NCBI GenBank assembly: GCA_964034945.1
Contig: OZ035963.1
Location: forward strand, 49,006,032 to 49,070,031
Source of the DNA: Chrysopilus asiliformis
Lineage: Eukaryota; Arthropoda; Insecta; Diptera; Rhagionidae
Direction: 5' to 3'
DNA: 64,000 bases
Under the pieces are notes generated by a model. The model was not told the origin of the DNA. It ran no database searches and worked only from the letters and a program-made list of their open reading frames with translations. A program made the translations under genes and the position numbers. This document shows, one piece after another, positions 10,533-22,689 of the stretch (position 1 is the stretch's first letter; every line of letters begins with the position of its first letter).

Positions 10533-11415
10533 TTGCCTATTGCTTTGTTACGCCTACGCTGAAGCTAAAAAAAATCTTATAGATATAAATAAAAGTATTT
10601 TATTTAAATTTTGGTTACACAATTTTCGTGAGTCGTGAAAACAATTCAAGTTATAAAAATTTGGCAACCTTTAGTAATGAAATTTTTTATTCGTATGAGT
10701 TTACAAAAAACAAAGGAAAACCAACTCTATTCAAAATTTAATAAGGTACAATTTCAAAGCTTTCATGTTAAACAAACTAAAATTTAATTGAAAATTTTTT
10801 TTGTTCATCTGGAATTTTATATAATACAAGTATAAAAAAAGTTATTTGAATTTTCCACTGTCCAATTGAGTTACTTTTTTCTGACGTGATTACATAAAAA
10901 AAATGTGAAATGGAATTATACTTCATCAAAACAAATTCCAGGAATGTCCTTCGAATATTTGTTGCCAATCATATAAAAAGCATAAACCTCTGCACCGTCT
11001 ACCCTGGGGTTTTTTATGCAAATGAATTATGGGTTATTGACGACAATTCGAACATGAAAAACATAAAAAGACACACACAAAAAATGAATAAATAAATAAT
11101 TTTCCTTGGCAATAAGTGTACCAAGAAACCGCATGAAAAAAAATTTCATGCACAAGAAAAAAATCATATCAGTTCTCCTTTTTGATCGTATAAAAAAAAT
11201 GTATCTGTATCCAAGTACGTATAATATATATGCATATTTCGATGTATGTTAAAATATTCGATTTTGTATGTATATTTTTTGTGCCTATATTATTTTCATT
11301 GAAAACACATTTCATAAAATTGAATTTTAAACGAGATGGAAGCCATGATTCATAAATTGGCAGAATTTCTTCAAACATTCAAATAATTTTCCTATTTCAT
11401 GATTTTTCTTTACAG

Positions 11416-11491
11416 GAAAGGAAAACGCAGGGTCACCAGAATGGTTGTAGTTGTTGTTTTAGCATTTGCAGTCTGTTGGCTGCCTATTCAT
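11416..11491 (+). CDS. AstA-R: Allatostatin-A receptor-like GPCR, exon with TM6
   Basis: A 76-base exon between acceptor TTCTTTACAG (ends 11415) and donor GTGAGT (11492). Its first base completes the Arg codon started at 6934-6935; then 25 codons read KGKRRVTRMVVVVV followed by LAFAVCWLPIH. This is the basic end of intracellular loop 3, the usual G-protein contact region, and TM6 with the class A signature F-x-x-C-W-x-P. The run VTRMVVVVV followed by FAVCW is typical of allatostatin-A/galanin-type receptors. It ends in phase 0, so TM6's last turns and TM7 must come from a further exon. I searched for an NPxLY-type TM7 exon downstream and did not find one, so it probably lies beyond the window or escaped reading by eye. 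Confidence 0.87.
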
Positions 11492-12265
11492 GTGAGTAAC
11501 CGAATAAATTTTCTAACCATTTTTTTCGCCATTTTTCCCACAACCCTAGTATGTAATTTAGCTATTTATTTATATACGAGTATAATCTACATAAAATTTC
11601 CCATTCAAATGAACTTGAGAGGAAAATTCTACTTTACAATTTATCAAATGATTTTTTTTCTTCAAATTTTTACGAGGTTTTTCCGACAAAGGTAATAAAA
11701 ATCTCCAACTTTATTACGTGTGCTTAGAGAATTCTTAATTTTAATGCTATTACATTATTTGAAAATAAATTTAAATTTAATTAGTTTGTAAACTAGATTT
11801 TCCCCATATTTTAAAACTTTTTTTTTTCGAGAAAATTTACGCGCAAAAAACTTAATAGAATAGAACTTAATAGTGACGACAGGATTTTTGAGCTTTTGCT
11901 ACCAAAAGTACCGTAAATTACTCCAAATAAAAGTGGTTGACTTGGTAGAAAAACCGTTTTCCCTGAAAATTAAAAAACTTTTCCCGTAAATCATTATTAA
12001 ATCTTTTTTGGCCCAATGCAATTTTTGTAGTTTACTGGAAATTTACGTCACATGGTATAAATTACTTTGCACCACATGGAAATATTTTAACATAAATCTT
12101 TTTTACAATACAGAAATGAATGAATTTGTTATTTTTTCCCATAATTTACTATCCACCCTTTAGTTCATACTTTCCTCTTCTATAGAGGGAAAGTATTGTA
12201 TTCACGACGGAGACCAACTCGAGAAGGGGGCCAAATAGCAACTTTCTGATCAGTACGAAATCCGT
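11492..12265. other. No gene seen; start of next receptor intron
   Basis: AT-rich sequence after the TM6 exon. Near 12166-12220 is a short dispersed repeat (ACTTTCCTCTTCTA, then GACGGAGAC) that recurs at 23996-24040. Confidence 0.5.
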
Positions 12266-12269
12266 TTCA

Positions 12270-12502
12270 GGTAAAATTATGAAGATGTCATCCTGGGACT
12301 AAACTTTAGATTTCTCAAAGCTAAATATATGTAAAAGCTTCCCACTGGTGGTCACGATGTCTCGAAATGAAACAAGTAGTATGTCCACGGGTGGTCACGT
12401 TGTACCACCATCGACATCCAATAATGACCACCGGTGGTCACTTGGTCCTCTGTTGGAAAATTAAAATGCTCACCGGTGGGAACGTGCCGCTCAACGTGTT
12501 CT
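12270..12502 (+). repeat. Partial copy of the CACGTTGAGCGCC MITE family
   Basis: Matches the right-hand part of the element at 31826-32190, including CCACTGGTGGTCACGATGTC and CACCGGTGG motifs. It ends GCTCAACGTG without the TTAA flank, so it is a truncated, older copy. Confidence 0.8.
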
Positions 12503-12674
12503 CAAGATATTTAAAAAAAAAATTTTTACATATTCTTTCCGAAACTAAATATTGCAGAGGAAAGTTTTGTGTTGATCACTATGTTGTGATCACAACAAAT
12601 TTTCGCGGATTAAAAACTTTTAACCGTGGGTCACAAAAATTTTTTTCAAAAAAAATCGAAAATTAAATAAGATC

Positions 12675-13164
12675 AGGGTATTCACAGTCCTCTTTTAAAT
12701 TGCGAGTAAATTTACCGCTCGGTAATTCAGTCAAATTTAACAGATTTTTACCGAGACGGTAACTTGGTTCATGTAAAAATGAATTACCGGATTCGGTAAT
12801 TGTATACATGCCTCGAGTCGTGTTTTTCAGCCTCGGTATTCGGTATCAAGAATCAACCGCGAGTGGCGCTAATAATGTTTTTAGTTGTCAAATTTTCTCG
12901 CTAGTTATCTCATCGGACTGCAATTTTTTTCAATTTTGATAGCCGTTGCCACAATAGAAATTCAAAAGAATACATCAAACATGGATTTAAAGGTATGTGA
13001 CATATTTTACAATCAAATTTGCAGTTCATGATTTGGTCACGTATCAAATAAAAGCGCTGTTCTCAAATCTGTGCTGTGGGATGTTCACAGCAGAATATTT
13101 TCAGTCTTTTAATATTACCGAAAATACCGAATAACGAAAATTAAAAGAGGATTGTGAATACCCT
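12675..13164. mobile_element. MITE with ~26-bp TIRs (AGGGTATTCACA)
   Basis: The ends are AGGGTATTCACAGTCCTCTT and, inverted, AGGGTATTCACAATCCTCTT. The interior has repeated TTACCG/CGGTAA motifs. Around 12980-12995 is a short ATG-GATTTAAAG followed by GTATGT that looks like the first mini-exon of a lost transposase. No clear target duplication could be assigned; the superfamily is unresolved. Confidence 0.75.
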
Positions 13165-13197
13165 AAATGTTTGCATTATTTTTGTTGTAACGTAAAA

Positions 13198-13290
13198 AAA
13201 TCTTTGATTTAAAACAAATCTTTGATTTAAAAAAAATCTTTGATTTAAAAAAAAAATTCTTGTTTTAAAAAAAAAAATCTTTGATTTAAA
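13198..13290. repeat. Short tandem repeat, ~19-bp unit
   Basis: Four to five imperfect units of ATCTTTGATTTAAAA separated by A runs. Confidence 0.8.
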
Positions 13291-13330
13291 ATTTAAAAAA
13301 TATGTCAATTTGTTTAAAAAAAAAAGGATT

Positions 13331-14255
13331 GAACGTCTTTTTAGGGGCATTTTTATCCTATGGCAGTCTATGCTCATAATTTTAAATTTCTATCATTATT
13401 TCCACAATCCCCTTCTATCTACTTTCAAATTACGTATATCTCGAATGGTAATGTTTTTTTTTATATCTTTTGACGTTAGATATTATGGACTTTAATCCAA
13501 CTTTAATGACGAAAAATATTTCCTTTTTTTTAATATAGATGAAAATTCCACCCCCTTTTAATGTTTATTTTTTTTTAATATACCACGAAAGCATCGCGTC
13601 TGGTAGCATCAACTCGAAACGACCTTATCCATCGTTTTCCTTTCAATTTATTGCCGTGAATTGTGTTTTTATTACTGATATAATCGTATTTCTAAGAAAT
13701 TAAATTAATTATACTAATTATTTCCGTTTCTTCTATTCTTATTAAAAATTATACTTTTTGTTTGTTCTATAAATGATGCTAATAACATTTAAATTTCCCA
13801 GTTATGCGTTTTCTCTGCCAACTCATAAATAACAGAATTTTCCCTAATAAATTACAGGGAATTTAAACGTTATTTAAACAGCTAATACGACAACAGTTGT
13901 GTTTTTGTGTATTTTATTTAACAATAGTAATTTACCAAAGCTATGCTTTTTTGCAAAAAAAAAAAACAAAAAATCTATCATTTTCAGATTTTCAAACGGT
14001 TTGTAGGTGTTTTTTTTTCGCAATACATTTTCTTGTTACTGTATTTTAAAGACTATCTTTTAAAGTTTGATATTAAAAAGCGCCAGGTAGTATTTACTAA
14101 TATAATTCATTTATCATAAATGAAAAAATATATAAGTTGGTGTTTCAATGAAAGTTTTTCATTTCCATTCATTGTACACCTTGGGAAATGATCGAAAGAG
14201 CTTTGACAAGTGATTTGTCGACAACAACTTAAGACCCGATAAATTAATCAATTTT
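13331..14255. other. No gene or repeat recognised
   Basis: AT-rich sequence without a supported ORF or terminal repeat. Confidence 0.45.
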
Positions 14256-15022
14256 TATACCCGTATGGTGAAACCAAAGGGTATACCTATACAGGTATCC
14301 CTCGAGTTACGCGGTTAATTGGTTCCGTGTAAGTCGAAACCGCGTAAGTGGAGACTCAGGATTAGTGCAAAACAATACATACCAATTATATGAAAACATT
14401 CATATATAATTACAATATTTTCTTTTTTAATAAAAAAATCTTCCAAAACCGTGCCGCGTAACTCGAGCAATGCCGCAATTTTTTTCCGCGTAACTCAAGT
14501 ACCGCGTAACTCGAGGGATACCTGTATTAAATTTGCCCTACCGTTTGTAACGCCACGTCATCACACACAAAAATGAGTTACACCAGTGTGTTTAGAATGA
14601 TAAAAAAAATTGAATTATGCATGTCCGTCCGTTCGTCAGTCTGCGGCGCGGATTGCGGGCGCACGGATTGAGCTAGAGACTTGAAATTTTACGCAGATCC
14701 GTTTTTCGTAAAATGCGAGGCTAAGTTCGTTAATGGGCAAAAATGGCCCCCATACGAACGAAAACGTTTTTTGCAAATATCTCGAAAACGGTGCATCTTA
14801 TCAAAAAAGTCCAAGAACAAAAGTTATTTAGGATAAGATTCAACAAAAATCTTCCATACATCAAAATTCGATTAGAATAAATTTTAAAAAATCTTATTGA
14901 AAAGTTTGACTTCAAAGTGGAATTTTGATACAACTGTTCCCCGTTTACTTAAACTTCGAACAATGCCATATCACCATACGGTTTTTCAATGATTGCCAGA
15001 TTGGTAATTATAGTTTTTGTTA
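14256..15022 (+). mobile_element. Family B element (TATACCCGTATGG ... TTTTGTTA), + copy
   Basis: Begins TATACCCGTATGGTGAAACC and ends with the hairpin region TTGCCAGATTGG, ATTATAG, TTTTTGTTA. The interior has GTCCGTCCGTTCG and the conserved GAGCTAGAGACTTGAAAT. Other copies: 40770-41050, 45360-45951, 48530-49296, 55069-55599. This copy is interrupted by a Tigger-like MITE. No coding capacity is seen. Confidence 0.8.
14292..14524. mobile_element. Tigger/pogo-like MITE
   Basis: Inverted ends CAGGTATCCCTCGAGTTACG and complement, flanked by TA (14290-14291, 14525-14526). The CAGG...CCTCG terminus resembles Tigger-type pogo elements. Extra copies of the CCGCGTAACTCGAG motif lie just inside the right end. 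It sits inside family B, in the stretch that reads AAAGGGTATATTAA in intact copies. Confidence 0.8.
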
Positions 15023-15039
15023 TGTTTTAATTAAGAATC

Positions 15040-16985
15040 AAGAAAAGTGTGGTGAAATCTGTATATTCCAGTGTAATTTTCGAAGCTCGTCCGTTCTCTG
15101 CAAATAACACATGGAAAAGACATTGAAATAAAAAATTAAACAAAAATTGAGACCGTGTTTTCATATGGCGGTTCTTAGTAACACGAGAATCGTTAAAGGC
15201 TCGATAATTCAAAGTTCCCCCATTCTGCTCAACCCCTCTCCTGCTATCTTCTGAATCGTTGAAGAAATTTTGATCCGGTTATCACTACAGTGCAGGTCAC
15301 TTCAAACAAACTATTTTAGCACACTTAAATCCACTCTCCCCGTTTTTTGTGCACCCCCTCTTCCGCCACATTCCAAATTTCTCAAGGAATTTCGATCCGG
15401 TTTTCATAATTGCACAAGATATGCCCGAAGAACATTTTCTCCCACTATATTCGAGACCAACTCCTTGCTTTGTATCCCCCTCTTGTGTTATATCCGGTAC
15501 CTTACAACATAGGTTGATCCAGTCTTCACTATTGCCCAGATTGGCCCACAACGAAAAAGAATTGAACTCCAAAGCAATCAAGGACGAAATTTGAAACCTC
15601 AAAATGGACAATCCAAAATGGCGAATTTTCTTTTCAGTCAAATTCTGTTGTTTGGCCATTTTTCTGAATTATAAAAAAAATGTAATACCGGACTAAGGAT
15701 TTTATTTCACTTAAAATCAGTTTATAAAAAGCTAAATCCCTTCCCGTTCAATTTTCTCAACAGTTGTCCATTATCCCGTGTCCTTAGTCCAGACAGTTGG
15801 CTACTGAAACATAAAAGTAATAGATTACTATCTGACTAACTTCCATCTAGATATTTACTTTTACCCAAAAAAGACGAGATTCAGTTGGTCAAATGGAGAA
15901 AAAAAAAGTTACACACCATCACGCATGAACCTTTGAACTGAATGGAGAAACAAAAAAAAAACCCCCCGAAATTCCAAAAGTATTCCGGAAGATCATAAAT
16001 TATTCAGTTTGTGTTAAGGGTGGAGACCAAGAGTGTATTAAGGATGTGCGCATAAAGTCTTGGGATATTAAACGCTTTGAAACCTTTAAGAGCTGAAAAA
16101 AAAAACAAAAAAAAAAAAACAAAAAAAAAAAATAAATGTTGCTAGAAACTGAAAAAAGGGAATCTCTTTTCCTCCTTGCTGTTTTGCTTGGTTTTCCGGC
16201 ACAGTAACGAGTCTGGTTTTATGTAATATTATTTTATTTTTACGGAAAAAAAACACCTTAAATAATAAAGAAGCGTAAAAATAAAATGAAACGATGATGT
16301 GAACCTTATGGTGGTTTATGGCTATATTGTCTGTCTCACAGTTTTGTTTCTCTCTTTTTAAATAAAAATGTATCCACGGGAAGAAAATTTCATAATGCTG
16401 CTTGTATTGTGTTCGGTTTGATAGCCATTTTTCTCATTTTCAACAAACTTTTTCTCGTATTTTCCTATTTTTTTTTATATTATTATTTTTCATACTTTTT
16501 TGGGGCCGTTCTCTCTGCTATTGGACGACAAGACAATATGACGATATTATGAGAAGTTCTATGTTGTATCCGACGAAATTATTTATGCCCATGAGAGATT
16601 GAAACATCGAATTACTTTTATGTAATCTTCCTCGTCCCTTCCACACTTTAGCAAACTGTATATTCCTCGCAAATAAATATACATTCTGCCATCTGTTCGG
16701 TGTTTGTTTATAACAAATTTTTACTGCTTATCACATTCTATTTCCATGAAATAAAAAGGACTCTGACATAAAACCGACGACAATTTTTGTGAATGCGTAA
16801 AATATTTAGTAGTTGTGAAACTTAAGGTAGCTAAATATACTTATGTGATTGAAAGGAACCAATATTTACATCAGTTTGTGACGACAACTCGTTTTATTTC
16901 TGGCTTTTTATAAGAAAGCCGGTCCATGTGTAGGGCAAAAATGATGAGGACAGGAGTCGAAAACAGGTTGTCAAAAACAAAAAAA
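15040..16985. other. No gene recognised; short repeat fragments only
   Basis: The stretch 15215-15300 shares the wording CCCCTCTCCTGCTATCTTCT with the start of family E near 19245 in reverse. The ORF 15297-15659 on the minus strand has no recognisable motif, and its plus strand is also open. A-rich tracts lie at 15895-15965 and 16095-16135. Confidence 0.45.
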
Positions 16986-17002
16986 ATTAAAAAAAAAATT
17001 TT

Positions 17003-17230
17003 AAAAAAAAGCTTTTATTTAAAAAAAATGCACTAAAAAGAAAAAAATAATTTTCTGGAGGCTGTGTATCACAAATATAAAAGCTTTTAAAAAGCGAGAT
17101 AAATGTTTATTTTATTGTTTTATGCTTTATCTCGCTTTTAAAAGCTTTTATATTTGTGATACACAGCGTCCAGAAAATTATTTTTTTCTTTTTAGTGCAT
17201 TTTTTTTAATAAAAGCTTTTTTTTTTAATT
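17003..17230. mobile_element. Fold-back (long palindrome) element
   Basis: Two near-perfect arms of about 100 bp (about 17003-17104 and 17125-17228) around a loop of about 20 bases. Landmarks are CTGTGTATCACAAATATAAA and GCGAGATAAA, mirrored as TTTATCTCGC and so on. The whole element could form a hairpin. Its outer ends merge into T/A runs, so no target duplication can be read. Confidence 0.85.
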
Positions 17231-17329
17231 TTTTTTTTATTTTTTTTATTTTTTTTATTTTGTTTTTTTTTAGTCTTCGAATATATATCCTTACTTGAGA
17301 ATCGTATTCAACGAACCCCAAAACCCGCA

Positions 17330-18275
17330 GAATATATTTTTTTCCGGAAAATTTGGAGAAAAGGATAATCACGTTATTCTTACAGGACCTTCCGTTATCC
17401 TTACATACTTTTTGATGACAGATTCGGATTCAGCGACCTCAAAAACCCCCAGAATAGATTCTTTTCCGGAAAATTTGGAAAAAAGGATAATCACGTTATC
17501 CTTACAGGACCTTCCGTTTTCCTTACATATTTTTTGATGACAGATTCGGATTCAGCGACCTCAAAAACCCCCAGAATAGATTTTTTTCCGGAAAATTTGG
17601 AAAAAAGGATAATCACGTTATCCTCACAGGACCTTCCCTTAAGGTGATGGTCCAATAGAAGCTTTGCTTGCTTCGCTTGCTTTGCTTTGCTCAAATGCTT
17701 CAGGCGATCAAAGCAAGCAAAGCTACTCTAGGCCCAATGTACGCTTTGCTATGAACGCTTTGACATATTAAATTTATATAATCTGAGTGGAAAAAAAGAT
17801 TGTGCAAACATTTTAACAAAAATTAATTTATAAAGCATTTATCACGTATTTTGTCTCCTAGTTGTGTTTTATTCCATCGATTAGGTGAAAAAATAAATTG
17901 TCAGAACGGTCAAAGCGCATAAAGCAAAGCGTCTAATTGAGAATTGCTCAAATCGAAGCTTTGCTTGCTTGTCTTTGCTTTAACCGCTTTTGTATTGGGC
18001 CAGCTCCCATAAGGAAACACGGAATTTAATTCAGCTGTCAAACCGAGTAAAGCAAGCGAAGCAAGCAAAGCTTCTATTGGGCCATCACCTTTGTCCTTAC
18101 AAGGACGAAGTAGAGAAAATATTGTATTGTCATCGGAGTAACGTATGTGTGTAAAAATTTCAAGTGAATCGGATGAGTAGAAGTGGGTCAAAATTTGATT
18201 GGAAGATTTGATCTGACAGACAGACAAACAGACAGACACGAAGGCAAGCTAAATAAAAGCTTTTAAAATAAAAGC
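17330..18275 (+). repeat. Family C repeat: tandem units plus tail
   Basis: Three 118-bp units (17330-17640) lead to the tail 18092-18275 with ACAAGGACGAAGTAGAG, GACAGACAGACAAACAGACA and AAATAAAAGCTTTTAAAA. A MITE splits it at 17642-18090. This is the clearest full-length family C copy and acts as the empty-site reference for the insertion at 8308. Confidence 0.85.
17642..18090. mobile_element. MITE with AGGTGATGG termini, 3-bp target site
   Basis: Inverted ends AGGTGATGGTCCAATAGAAG and complement, followed by dense GCTTTGCTTGC and AAGCAAAGC subterminal motifs on both sides. The flanks are TTA on the left and TTG on the right, and the uninterrupted family C text there is CCGTTATCC. A 3-bp TWA-type target fits PIF/Harbinger. 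Confidence 0.78.
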
Positions 18276-18876
18276 TTTTAAAAAGAAAATAGTTCGATGA
18301 ATATATTTATTATAATTTTTAAAGGACAAAAGAATAAACAATCCTTATTATTTTTATGCAACTTTAATTTTAAATAAGGCAGGGTGTCACACTTTCTCAG
18401 ATCCAAAACCTGGTTTTAAATAAATGTGGGGGACAACGAGGTAATAAATCATACCCTTCAACCAAATTTAATCACTATAAGAAAGTGTAAAACGCCCTTC
18501 GACAACGGAAATCAATCAGAGAAGGCAGGAAACAACGATATATCACGATTTTCTAGTGATGGTCTGAGTTCGTTTTTTTTATGTTCCGAAACTCATTCGT
18601 TACTTTTGGGGAAGTAATCGTTACTTTTCATTCGGTATTTTATTCGACTCCAGAGTAGAGCATGCTCTAGATCTGTGATTCGAATTCGCCATTAGACATT
18701 GATTTTCCAAGCTTTAAAGAAGGATTTACGGACAAATTTAGCACAATATCATTTTTCAGGGTAGAGATAAATATTCAATAAAAAAAACTCTGGATACGAG
18801 TTTTAAACATGTTTTTATTACCAAAAAAAAAGACATTAAATCACAAAAAAATCTAAATAACATTTAAAAACTAGAA
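18276..18876. other. No gene or repeat recognised
   Basis: AT-rich sequence with no supported feature. Confidence 0.45.
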
Positions 18877-18880
18877 TTAA

Positions 18881-19065
18881 AGCCCGACATGTGACGGGTG
18901 ACTGCAATTTTGGTAGAAATTCCGTAATGACACAGAAAACTTTCAATTCGACGACTTTTCAAGTAGATCGCTTCACGTAAGGTGATCAACTTGAAAAGTC
19001 GTCGAATCGAAAGTTGTCTGTAGGCTTGCGAAATTCCTACCAAGATTGCAGTCATATGACGGGCC
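18881..19065. mobile_element. Fold-back MITE flanked by TTAA
   Basis: Arms AGCCCGACATGTGACGGG, GACTGCAATTTTGG and GACGACTTTTCAAG mirror the right half around about 18970. TTAA lies at 18877-18880 and 19066-19069, which fits piggyBac-type insertion, though the arms differ at several positions. Confidence 0.75.
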
Positions 19066-19199
19066 TTAATTGTAGTAAAAGTTAATGGCGAAAACCGTGT
19101 TCAAAATACTCCACCGACTCAGAAGACAACAGCAGAGGGGTTCACAGGGAGGCAAGAAAAGAGTCAGATTTTAGTACTCAAAAACTTTCATTGGAAGAA

Positions 19200-20150
19200 A
19201 ATCTACCTAATGGCGCAAACCATGTTGAAATTGCTCTTATGGTTCAGAAGATAGCAGGAGAGGGGTTTAAAGGCAAGGGGAGGGGTAGATTTAAGTCTGT
19301 CCGTCCGTCTGTCCGTGAAAACCATAACTTTCGATAGGATTGCGCTAGAGACTTGAAATTTTGTACAGTTACGTTTCTCGTAAATGGCTAGACTAAGTTC
19401 TTGAACGGGCAAAATTAGACCATTCCACCCCCCCAACCTTATACAAACATAACAGTTTTCTACAATTTTCTCGAAAACGGTGAGTCATATCGAAAAATTT
19501 ATAAAGACAAAATGTGTTTAGAATAGAATTTTGCATAACTCATCCATACATCAAAATCCAATCGGACCACTCCTTTCCCCCTCTCCCATAAAAATGGTAA
19601 ACCTTTTTTCGGTTTTCTCGAAAACTGTGCTTCGTATCGAAAAATTTATAAAGATGAAATGTGTTTAAAATATGATGTTACATAACTCCTCTATACATGA
19701 AAATCCAGTTGGACCAATCCTTCCGTCCTCCCACATACAAATAGAATACTTTTTTCCTATTTTTTTCGAAAACGATTAGTCATATTGAAAAAAATTTTCA
19801 AGTAAAATCTGGAATGGTATTCCGTAATTTGTTTCAAGCGTTTGTTTCGAGTTAGAAGAAAAAGTAGTATTCGCTGTCTCTGTTTCGACCAAAATAAATA
19901 ACAGGAAAAACAAAGCTAGCGAATACTTCTTTTACTTCTAACTCGATACAAACGCTTGAAACAAGTTTCGGAATAGAATTTTACATAACCGTTCCATACA
20001 TCAAAATGTAACCGGACCACTTTTTTCCCCTCTCCAATACAAATGGATTTTTTCAAATAAATATTTTGTCTGTCATCATATCAAGTATTTGACGATTGTC
20101 CCCTGGCAATGGTAGCTTTTCTTATGTTTCATATTGTTTTTTTTAAGTTT
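19200..20150 (+). repeat. Family E repeat with tandem ~125-bp units
   Basis: It starts near TTAATGGCGCAAACC, passes a short GTCCGTCCGTCTGTCC tract and GCTAGAGACTTGAAAT, then has several units with TTTTCTCGAAAACGGTGAGT, CATACATCAAAATCCAATCG and GGACCACTCC. It ends near GACGATTGTCCCCTGGC and TAGCTTTTCTTATGTTT. The 3' end resembles that of family B. Fragments: 38225-38410, 54135-54824 with 55757-55800. Confidence 0.75.
19827..19968. mobile_element. Small fold-back MITE inside family E
   Basis: Arms of about 50 bp: TTGTTTCAAGCGTTTG, GAGTTAGAAG and TATTCGCT on the left are mirrored by AGCGAATA, CTTCTAACTC and AAACGCTTGAAACAAG on the right. It interrupts a family E unit. Confidence 0.8.
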
Positions 20151-20159
20151 TTTCCCCTA

Positions 20160-22000
20160 AAACTCCAGTGAAATGTCCATAAAAGATTAAATTATGTGTA
20201 TAATAATACCTCACATTTATGATATCAACATTACTATGAACACAAAGGCCTGTCTGTCCTATTTCTGAAACATCATGCCAATTAAAACATAACAAGATTA
20301 ATCCCTAAATTTCTCCTAAAAAATTTGAAAAATCGTTTGTTAAGAATAAATGGATTTAAAGTATTTCCACTCTGATTAAAAGGATTTCTTTATTCCATCC
20401 ATTAACCAAAAGCGTCCTATTTTCAAACAGTTTTTTGTGGTTCCTGTAGCCTTTAAATTACACAAAGGACTAGAATGCCGTGCATTAACGAAAAACATGC
20501 CGAATCAATCCTTAAGTACTTCTTTCAAAGCTTTTATCAACTCATTCGTCTAAAACCAGGCATTACAATGAAATAACCAGCAATTTCACCACCCCGCGTT
20601 CACGAAAGTACCGCACCAAGGAAAAGAAATATAATAAAAATAAAAATAAAGTATTTTCTTGGGTGCGTTTTTGGCCATTGTACAAATAAGGTCCATAACG
20701 AAAGGGAATAAAAACATCAAAAATGATACCTTTTGGGGCCAGACACGTGCGCCTTGAAGCAGTTTTCCCCATCCACCTAATTGTGTCAAACCGCACGACA
20801 AATTCTCACCGAACCCCCTTTCAAACACACCTGCCTCCCTGATTTTTTTTCATTGAATTTAGCACTGGTGAACAACGGAATTTTCTTTTGATCATTGAAA
20901 TTGACTAGGTTTTGGATAAGGATATCCCGTCGGTTGACCAGATCTTGGTCTCACATGAAAAAAAACACTATTCTAGTGGTGAAAAGTATACAAATTGATC
21001 CAGTTTGACATCAGAAAACTGTTAATGGATGTAAGTTTGTTCGCATCGAGCGTCCTTTTCCCGAAACAGGACAAGTAATCAACTGGACTCACCCCCAAAA
21101 TCCGAATGCCATTGAGACTACGTTGTTTAACACCTGTTTATGGTAACAAACAAGGTTGAACTCTTGTATTTGGCTAACATTTTTATTCCCATTTGTGTCA
21201 CTTCGCCTTATCGTATCGAAACTCTCGATTAGGAGTTTTGTAAGGACTTGAACCCCAAACAACCATCAAAAACAAGGGTGGCTGCCACAAATAAAGTTAC
21301 CAAGCGTAATGTTCTGCTGCCATTAGAGGCATTTCAGGCATTTCACATTTGCCAGAATGTGTTTTTTCTCTCAAGGGCGGGAAAAGTTTTTTTTTTCTTA
21401 CCGGGGAATGAGATCAAACAGCAATAAACAAACAGAAAGGGCACTTTTAGAAATCCAACTTTCAACTTGGTTAATGATGAGTAGAAGAGTAGCTACGAGA
21501 AGGACATTGAAGGATAGATAGTCGAAGAAACAATAGAAAAAAAATCAGATATTGTAGAAAAACAAAAAAAAAGTTTTAGTAATAGACAGCAACAAAAAAA
21601 AATTATAATAAGAATTCTGAGAACAGTGTCAGAGTCGATTGTATATGTGTTCATCATGAATTCAAGGAAATGGAAAAGTTTTCCGATAACGTGGAAAAAC
21701 AACCCTCACCCGATCAATTTCCATCATTCGCTATAAGTAGGAGTCCGTCGTTGTCCATATAACGTGGCCATCATTGTAACAGCATATTGAACAACATTTC
21801 ACTTAGTGAGTAGCCAAAAATATCAGTTGTGATCAACACAACACTTTCTTCTGCAATATTTTGTTTCGAAAAAAATGTGTAAAGAATAATATTTTTTCAA
21901 ATATCTTGAAAACCGTTAAGAATACCTAAAAACATTTTTTTCATGCACAGTTTCCGAGAAATTTTCAAAAAACTTAACTTCTTTTTAAAATATGGGCAAG
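20160..22000. other. No gene recognised
   Basis: Long unique-looking stretch. The ORFs here (20563-20828, 21493-21702) are short, overlapping and without motifs. I see no TIR or exon signature. Confidence 0.45.
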
Positions 22001-22680
22001 AGTTTAGTTTAGCAACAATGACGCTACAAATTTTTCGTGTGTAGAGGGGGTAGAGAGAAGCATCCCCTATCCAAAATGGGAATTTTTAGCCGTCGCTCGC
22101 CCCCTTGCCCCTTACAGGGGCCTTAAACTTGAGGACAGTTTTCGCGGGAAAAATCAAAAAAAAAAAAAACGAGCCGGCGGAGGTGAGAAAAGGGAGGTGT
22201 GGCTGAAAAGTTTGTCCGCTCCGAGGGGTCCGCTCAAGTTTTTTTTTTGGTTTGTAGCTCAAGTTTTTTTTCGTCAGAAAAGTGAGGTTATATACAAATT
22301 TTAAACTGAAATTTCATAATTAAAACAGCGTCAGCAGTCATACCAAACCACTTTTATGAGATTTGCGACCCGAAATTGTGCTAGTAAAAGTAGGTTTGTT
22401 GCAAAATTCCACTTTCTTTCGATGGGTTATAAATCGAGGGGCGAAGGGGGAAACCCTATCATGCTATATATTTTTTAGAATGCACTCTTCATAACCTTTC
22501 ATTTGCGGTACCACACATTCCCCTACCACCCCACAGAAAAAAGTTTCATACAAAGTTTAGGGACCCCTGGAGGGGGCAAGGGGAGCGAGCGACGGCTAAA
22601 AATACCCATTTTGGATAGGGAATGCTTCTCTCTACCTCTCCCTATACACGAAAAATCTCTAGCTTTAGCCGAAATATGTT
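22001..22680. mobile_element. Fold-back element, CATCCCCTATCCAAAATGGG family, with inner insertion
   Basis: The left arm (22001-22110) and right arm (about 22535-22680) are inverted copies carrying TTTTTCGTGTGTAG, GCATCCCCTATCCAAAATGG and GCCGTCGCTCGCCCCCTTG. A cleaner copy lies at 27249-27682. The centre holds extra sequence, including GAGCCGGCGGAGG, that the other copy lacks. Confidence 0.8.
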
Positions 22681-22689
22681 GCAACCCGT

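Larger units (their letters stand above)
6936..11415 (+). other. Receptor intron (phase 2), packed with transposons
   Basis: Runs from GTAAGA to TTTACAG. It contains, in order, tandem 118-bp repeats with a SINE inserted, an older repeat (family C) carrying a pogo-like element that itself carries a Helitron, and a hAT-like MITE. The last 870 bases (10541-11415) and the part 6950-7380 show nothing recognisable. Confidence 0.8.

Noticed and set aside
15297..15659. 120-codon ORF on the minus strand
   Set aside because: No motif, and overlapping plus-strand frames are equally open; composition is like the surrounding noncoding DNA.
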